From an uncultured Eubacterium sp. (GTDB lineage Bacteria; Bacillota; Clostridia; Lachnospirales; Lachnospiraceae): a DNA stretch of 64,000 nucleotides. Below the pieces are notes generated by a model. It was given only the letters and a program-made list of their open reading frames with translations. It searched no databases and was not told the DNA's origin. Shown piece after piece: positions 60,273-64,000 of this stretch (the first letter of the stretch is position 1; each line of letters starts with the position of its first letter). Where the stretch lies: positions 1 through 64,000 of the forward strand of contig NZ_CAKRAS010000003.1 in NCBI RefSeq assembly GCF_934295145.1, given 5' to 3'. Made by a program: the position numbers and the translations under genes.

Positions 60273-62144
60273 ATGAATAATAAACTTGCGTTAAAAGACG
60301 AAATTTTACTGACCATTGATAAACCTGCCAGATATATCGGAAATGAAGTGAACATGGTCTGTAAAAATCCGGAAGATGTGAAGATACGTGTCGCTTTTGC
60401 ATTCCCAGATGTATATGAAATTGGTATGTCTCATCTTGGTATTCAGATTTTATATCATCAGTTTAATCTCCGGGAGGATGTATACTGTGAGCGTGTCTAT
60501 TCTCCGTGGCCGGATCTGCATAAAATTATGAAGGAACAGCAGATTCCGCTTTTTGCACTGGAGACCCAGGATCCGATCAAAAACTTTGATTTTTTATGTA
60601 TGACCCTGCAGTACGAACTTTGCTATCCGAATATCCTTCAGATTCTGGACCTTGGTCAGATACCATTAAAATCTGTACAGCGGACAGATAATATGCCAAT
60701 TGTCATCGGCGGCGGCCCATGTGCTTACAATCCAGAACCGATCGCTGACTTTTTTGATATTTTCTATATTGGAGAAGGCGAAACCGTATATGATGATCTG
60801 TTTGATCTGTATGAGCAGATGAAAGAGAATGGCTGTTATACTCGTCACGATTTTCTACATGAAGCAGCAAAAATTCCGGGACTGTATGTACCGTCTCTTT
60901 ATGAAGTATCCTATAAAGAGGATGGCACTATCGCAGAGTTTCACCCGATGTATAACGATATCCCGCGTGTGATTCAGCGTCAGGTCGTGGAAAATATGTC
61001 AGAATCTGTCTATCCGGACAAGCCGCTGGTACCATTTATCAAAGTGACACAGGATCGTGTCGTACTTGAAATACAACGTGGTTGTATCCGTGGCTGCCGT
61101 TTCTGTCAGGCTGGTATGGTTTACCGCCCGCTGCGGGAACGCAGCCTTGAAATGTTAAAAGAAAAGGCTTATCAGATGCTGACAAGCACCGGACACGAGG
61201 AAATATCCTTAAGTTCTTTAAGTTCCAGTGATTACACCTGTCTGGAAGAACTTTTAACCTTTCTAATCGATGAATTCAAAGACAAAGGGGTAAATATTTC
61301 TCTGCCATCTCTGCGAATCGATGCTTTCTCTCTGGATGTAATGAGTAAAGTACAGGATATTCGAAAGAGTAGTCTGACATTTGCGCCGGAAGCCGGTTCC
61401 CAGCGTCTGCGTGATGTCATCAACAAAGGTCTGACAAAGGAAAATATCCTGCATGGCGCAGGACTTGCCTTTGAAGGTGGATGGAATAAAGTAAAACTGT
61501 ATTTTATGCTTGGACAGCCGACAGAAACAGTGGAAGATATGAAGGCCATTGGTGAACTTGCAGAAGAGATTGCGGAACGCTATTATGAGATTCCGAAAGA
61601 TCAGCGCAACGGTAAATGCCAGATCACCGTAAGTACTTCTTTCTTTGTACCGAAACCATTTACGCCATTCCAGTGGAGCCCGATGTGCACAAAGGATGAG
61701 TTTCTTGGTCGTGCAAAAATCGTAAATGAGACGATCAAATCTCAGTTAAACAAAAAAAGTATTAAGTATAACTGGCATGAAGCAGATGTAACCATGATTG
61801 AGGGGATTCTTGCCAGAGGTGACCGCCGTCTATGTGATGCTTTGATCCGTGTCTATGAGAAAGATGGCATTTTTGCCGCTTGGTCTGAATTTTTCGATGA
61901 TCAGATCTGGCAGGATGCCTTTAGCGAAGAAAATATTGATACAGATTTCTACACCACTCGTGTCCGCGGCGAAGACGAGATCTTTCCATGGGATTTTATC
62001 GATGCAGGCGTAACAAAAAACTTCCTGCTGCGTGAATGGCATGCGGCAAATGCAGAGACGGTAACACCAAACTGCCGCCAGAAATGCGCCGGCTGCGGAG
62101 CAATGAAATACAAAGGAGGCGTATGCTATGAGAATCAGAATTAA
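60273..62144 (+). CDS. TIGR03960 family radical SAM protein
   Basis: The 623-residue protein from ATG 60273 (AGGAAC upstream; frame open to 60180, but homology begins here) has an N-terminal B12-binding-like region (VRVAFAFPDVYEIGMSHLGIQ), GGGPCAYNPEP and the radical SAM motif EIQRGCIRGCRFCQAGMVYR, then TFAPEAGSQRLRDVINKGL, and a C-terminal CRQKCAGCGAMKY cysteine motif. Function unknown. The conserved neighbours DUF2344 and RNase G suggest a role in RNA or ribosome biogenesis (inference). Confidence 0.92.
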   Translation: MNNKLALKDEILLTIDKPARYIGNEVNMVCKNPEDVKIRVAFAFPDVYEIGMSHLGIQILYHQFNLREDVYCERVYSPWPDLHKIMKEQQIPLFALETQDPIKNFDFLCMTLQYELCYPNILQILDLGQIPLKSVQRTDNMPIVIGGGPCAYNPEPIADFFDIFYIGEGETVYDDLFDLYEQMKENGCYTRHDFLHEAAKIPGLYVPSLYEVSYKEDGTIAEFHPMYNDIPRVIQRQVVENMSESVYPDKPLVPFIKVTQDRVVLEIQRGCIRGCRFCQAGMVYRPLRERSLEMLKEKAYQMLTSTGHEEISLSSLSSSDYTCLEELLTFLIDEFKDKGVNISLPSLRIDAFSLDVMSKVQDIRKSSLTFAPEAGSQRLRDVINKGLTKENILHGAGLAFEGGWNKVKLYFMLGQPTETVEDMKAIGELAEEIAERYYEIPKDQRNGKCQITVSTSFFVPKPFTPFQWSPMCTKDEFLGRAKIVNETIKSQLNKKSIKYNWHEADVTMIEGILARGDRRLCDALIRVYEKDGIFAAWSEFFDDQIWQDAFSEENIDTDFYTTRVRGEDEIFPWDFIDAGVTKNFLLREWHAANAETVTPNCRQKCAGCGAMKYKGGVCYENQN

Positions 62145-62847
62145 ATTCCGTAAATATGGTGTCATGCGTTTTATCGGGCATCTGGATATCATGCGTTATT
62201 TTCAGAAAGCTATGCGCCGTGCCAATATCGATATTGCCTATTCAGAAGGATTTTCCCCGCATCAGATTATGTCCTTTGCGGCTCCTCTTGGCGTAGGCAT
62301 TACCAGTGACGGTGAGTATCTGGATATTGAGGTACATTCCACAAAATCTACCGATAAATCCATAGATGCACTGAATGCGGTTATGGTGGATGGTATTGAA
62401 ATTACAGAATATGTTGCTCTGCGTCAGGATGCAAAAAAAGCGATGACTTCCGTAGCGGCAGCAGATTATATTGTTTATTTCAAAAAGCAGGTTGATTTCA
62501 CACTGGAAGAACTGAAAGAAAAAATCCTTCAGTATTACGAGGAACGGGAAACCATTGAAGTGACAAAGCAGACGAAAAAAAGTGAGCGTGTCATTGATAT
62601 CAAACCACTGATCTACCAGTTCGCCCCATGTGATTTGGAGGAACTTGGATGGCATGGATTTTTCCTGCGGCTTTCTACCGGAAGTACCGATAATATCAAA
62701 CCGGAACTGGTATTACAGGATTTTTATCAGTATTTTGGAAAAACTTATGATCCGTTTAATATGCAGATCCACAGAGTGGAAACCTATGAGCGTACAGAAG
62801 AAGGATTAAGACCGCTGTATCAGGCAGGTGACAACATTGAATCATAA
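62128..62847 (+). CDS. TIGR03936/DUF2344 family protein
   Basis: The 239-residue protein matches DUF2344 (RIRIKFRKYGVMRFIGHLDIM, AYSEGFSPHQIMSFAAPLGVGITSDGEYLDI). Proteins of this family are fused to or follow the TIGR03960 radical SAM protein. It starts inside that gene (overlap 17 bp) behind AAAGGAGGC. Unknown role. The stop overlaps the RNase G start by 11 bp. Confidence 0.9.
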   Translation: MRIRIKFRKYGVMRFIGHLDIMRYFQKAMRRANIDIAYSEGFSPHQIMSFAAPLGVGITSDGEYLDIEVHSTKSTDKSIDALNAVMVDGIEITEYVALRQDAKKAMTSVAAADYIVYFKKQVDFTLEELKEKILQYYEERETIEVTKQTKKSERVIDIKPLIYQFAPCDLEELGWHGFFLRLSTGSTDNIKPELVLQDFYQYFGKTYDPFNMQIHRVETYERTEEGLRPLYQAGDNIES

Positions 62848-64000
62848 AGTCATTATCACAGATACGACTATCTGTGGCAGTCAGGTACGCATGTGTGCTA
62901 CGGTATCAGAACGCCGTCTGCTGGAAGTACGCTGCCGGAAACTCGGTCAGGAATCCATTCTTGGAAATATCTATGTGGGGCGGGTACAAAAAATCGTACC
63001 GAGCATTCAGGCTGCTTTTATAGAAATCAAGCCCGGACTTTGCTGCTACTATTCCATGGCAGAAAAAGCGGAACCGATTTTTGCAAAAAAGATTTCCGCA
63101 AAAAAACTGGTTCAAGGAGAGGAACTATTGGTTCAGTTGACGCGGGAGAGTGTAAAAACAAAAGCACCGACCGTATCCGGCAATCTGAACCTGACTGGCC
63201 GTTATCTGGTTCTGACCAGTGGGGACTGCAGAATGGGTTTTTCATCAAAGCTGACAAAACCGGAAAAAGAGCAGCTTGGCGCGTTGCTGGAGCCGGAATG
63301 GGATGGTTCTTTTGGCATTATTGTCCGCACGAATGCCAGAGATGTGTCTGCGGATGTGCTGATTGCAGAACTGCATCAGTTAAAAGACCGGCTGCAGACC
63401 ATCTGTCATACGGCATCCATGCGCACCTGTTTTTCCTGTGTCAGCCGTACACCGGAAAGCTACATGACCTATCTGCAAAACAGTTATCAAGATGGTTTTA
63501 CGGAAATTCTGACCGATCTGCCGGATGTTTATAAGGAAGTACGGCAGCAGCAGGAAATGGATCCTTCTTTTGCACAGATCCCTCTTCGGCTATACGAGGA
63601 TAAATTGCTTCCACTGGCTGCACTTTATAATCTGAACAAACAGACGGAGGATGCCTTGCAGAAAAGAGTCTGGCTGAAATCCGGCGGTTATCTCGTGATC
63701 GAGCCGACAGAAGCACTGACCGTTGTGGATGTCAATACCGGAAAAAGTGTGACAAAAAAAGACCGGCAAGAGCATTTTCTGAAGATCAATCTGGAAGCGG
63801 CCAAAGAAACTGCCGCACAACTGCGTCTTAGAAACATTTCCGGAATTGTGATCATTGACTTTATCAATCTGGAACAGGAAGAAGACCGGCAAACGGTTAT
63901 GGAGTATCTGCGACGGTATGTCCGGGAAGATTCTGTACCGGTTCAGGTCGTTGATATGACCAGATTGAATCTCGTGGAACTTACGAGAAAAAAAGTTGAA
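62837..64000 (+). CDS. rng: Ribonuclease E/G family (partial, runs off the window)
   Basis: The 388-codon open frame starts at TTG 62837 behind CAGGTGA, overlapping the DUF2344 stop, and reaches the window edge. It has an S1-like region (SILGNIYVGRVQKIVPSIQA, FIEIKPGLCCYYSM), the RNase E/G core (KSGGYLVIEPTEALTVVDVN with the Mg-binding Asp, NLEAAKETAAQLRLRNISG, IVIIDFINLEQEEDR) and VVDMTRLNLVELTRKK. It should cut single-stranded RNA in rRNA or mRNA turnover; the C-terminus is missing. The frames GTG 62893-63534 and others are shadows. Confidence 0.93.
   Translation, partial: MNHKVIITDTTICGSQVRMCATVSERRLLEVRCRKLGQESILGNIYVGRVQKIVPSIQAAFIEIKPGLCCYYSMAEKAEPIFAKKISAKKLVQGEELLVQLTRESVKTKAPTVSGNLNLTGRYLVLTSGDCRMGFSSKLTKPEKEQLGALLEPEWDGSFGIIVRTNARDVSADVLIAELHQLKDRLQTICHTASMRTCFSCVSRTPESYMTYLQNSYQDGFTEILTDLPDVYKEVRQQQEMDPSFAQIPLRLYEDKLLPLAALYNLNKQTEDALQKRVWLKSGGYLVIEPTEALTVVDVNTGKSVTKKDRQEHFLKINLEAAKETAAQLRLRNISGIVIIDFINLEQEEDRQTVMEYLRRYVREDSVPVQVVDMTRLNLVELTRKKVE

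Noticed and set aside
62893..63534. 213-residue ORF in another frame of the last gene
   Set aside because: The overlapping frame from TTG 62837 encodes clear RNase E/G motifs to the window edge.

Overview
The window reads as a chromosomal segment of a low-to-mid GC anaerobic Firmicute, most likely a Lachnospiraceae member (Blautia/Ruminococcus-like). The signs are strong AGGAGG-type ribosome binding sites, consensus sigma-A promoters, the yicC-remA-gmk-rpoZ and rsmD-coaD-ylbJ neighbourhoods, RecU, RqcH, a short HisG with HisZ, an EFR1-type flavodoxin-ferredoxin, DUF1848, and the order radical SAM/DUF2344/RNase G. No rRNA, tRNA, CRISPR array, prophage or intact insertion sequence was seen. Species assignment is inference.

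Layout. 1-11.8 kb is accessory. It holds an NSS transporter, a membrane-fused spermidine-synthase-like protein, DUF1848 and EFR1 redox proteins, an unrecognised cysteine-rich U32-like protein behind a tandem-operator promoter, a nuclease-helicase fusion, a CAT-like acyltransferase, and several decaying loci (DUF1287 with an in-frame stop, an orphan MerR-type promoter, a frameshifted yfcE). 12-18.7 kb is arginine biosynthesis: argG divergent from argC-GNAT-argJ-argB-argD, with ARG-box-like sites between. 18.9-25.7 kb holds a YdcZ-type permease and then comEA, a two-component system, a GerMN lipoprotein and comEC. 25.7-28.9 kb is nadB-nadC-nadA with a NiaR-like operator. 29-32.8 kb has holA (apparently leaderless), amtB-glnK and a truncated 3-hydroxyacyl-CoA dehydrogenase.

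32.8-49.9 kb is mostly housekeeping: rqcH, a MATE pump, yicC-remA-gmk-rpoZ, a 143-bp inverted-repeat element, rimO-pgsA-rsmD-coaD, a coiled-coil protein, ylbJ, an M23 peptidase, pseudouridine synthases, a HAD phosphatase, a YgiQ radical SAM protein, a phosphatase and recU. 49.9-55.1 kb is a histidine operon (hisZ-G-D-B-hisIE) whose last gene carries an N-terminal HisA/HisF-like domain without the two catalytic aspartates. 55.2-60 kb has an ABC ATPase with a 1187-residue coiled-coil FtsX-type permease. The window ends in a radical SAM / DUF2344 / RNase E/G cluster, the last gene cut by the window edge.

The observations most worth following are the HisA/F pseudoenzyme-HisIE fusion, the comEA SD-sequestering hairpin inside the comEA-TCS-comEC cluster, the hairpin-bridged SD of coaD, leaderless holA, the Tyr51-less PII protein behind an attenuator-like amtB leader, the tandem-operator/U32-like locus, and the orphan MerR-type promoter.
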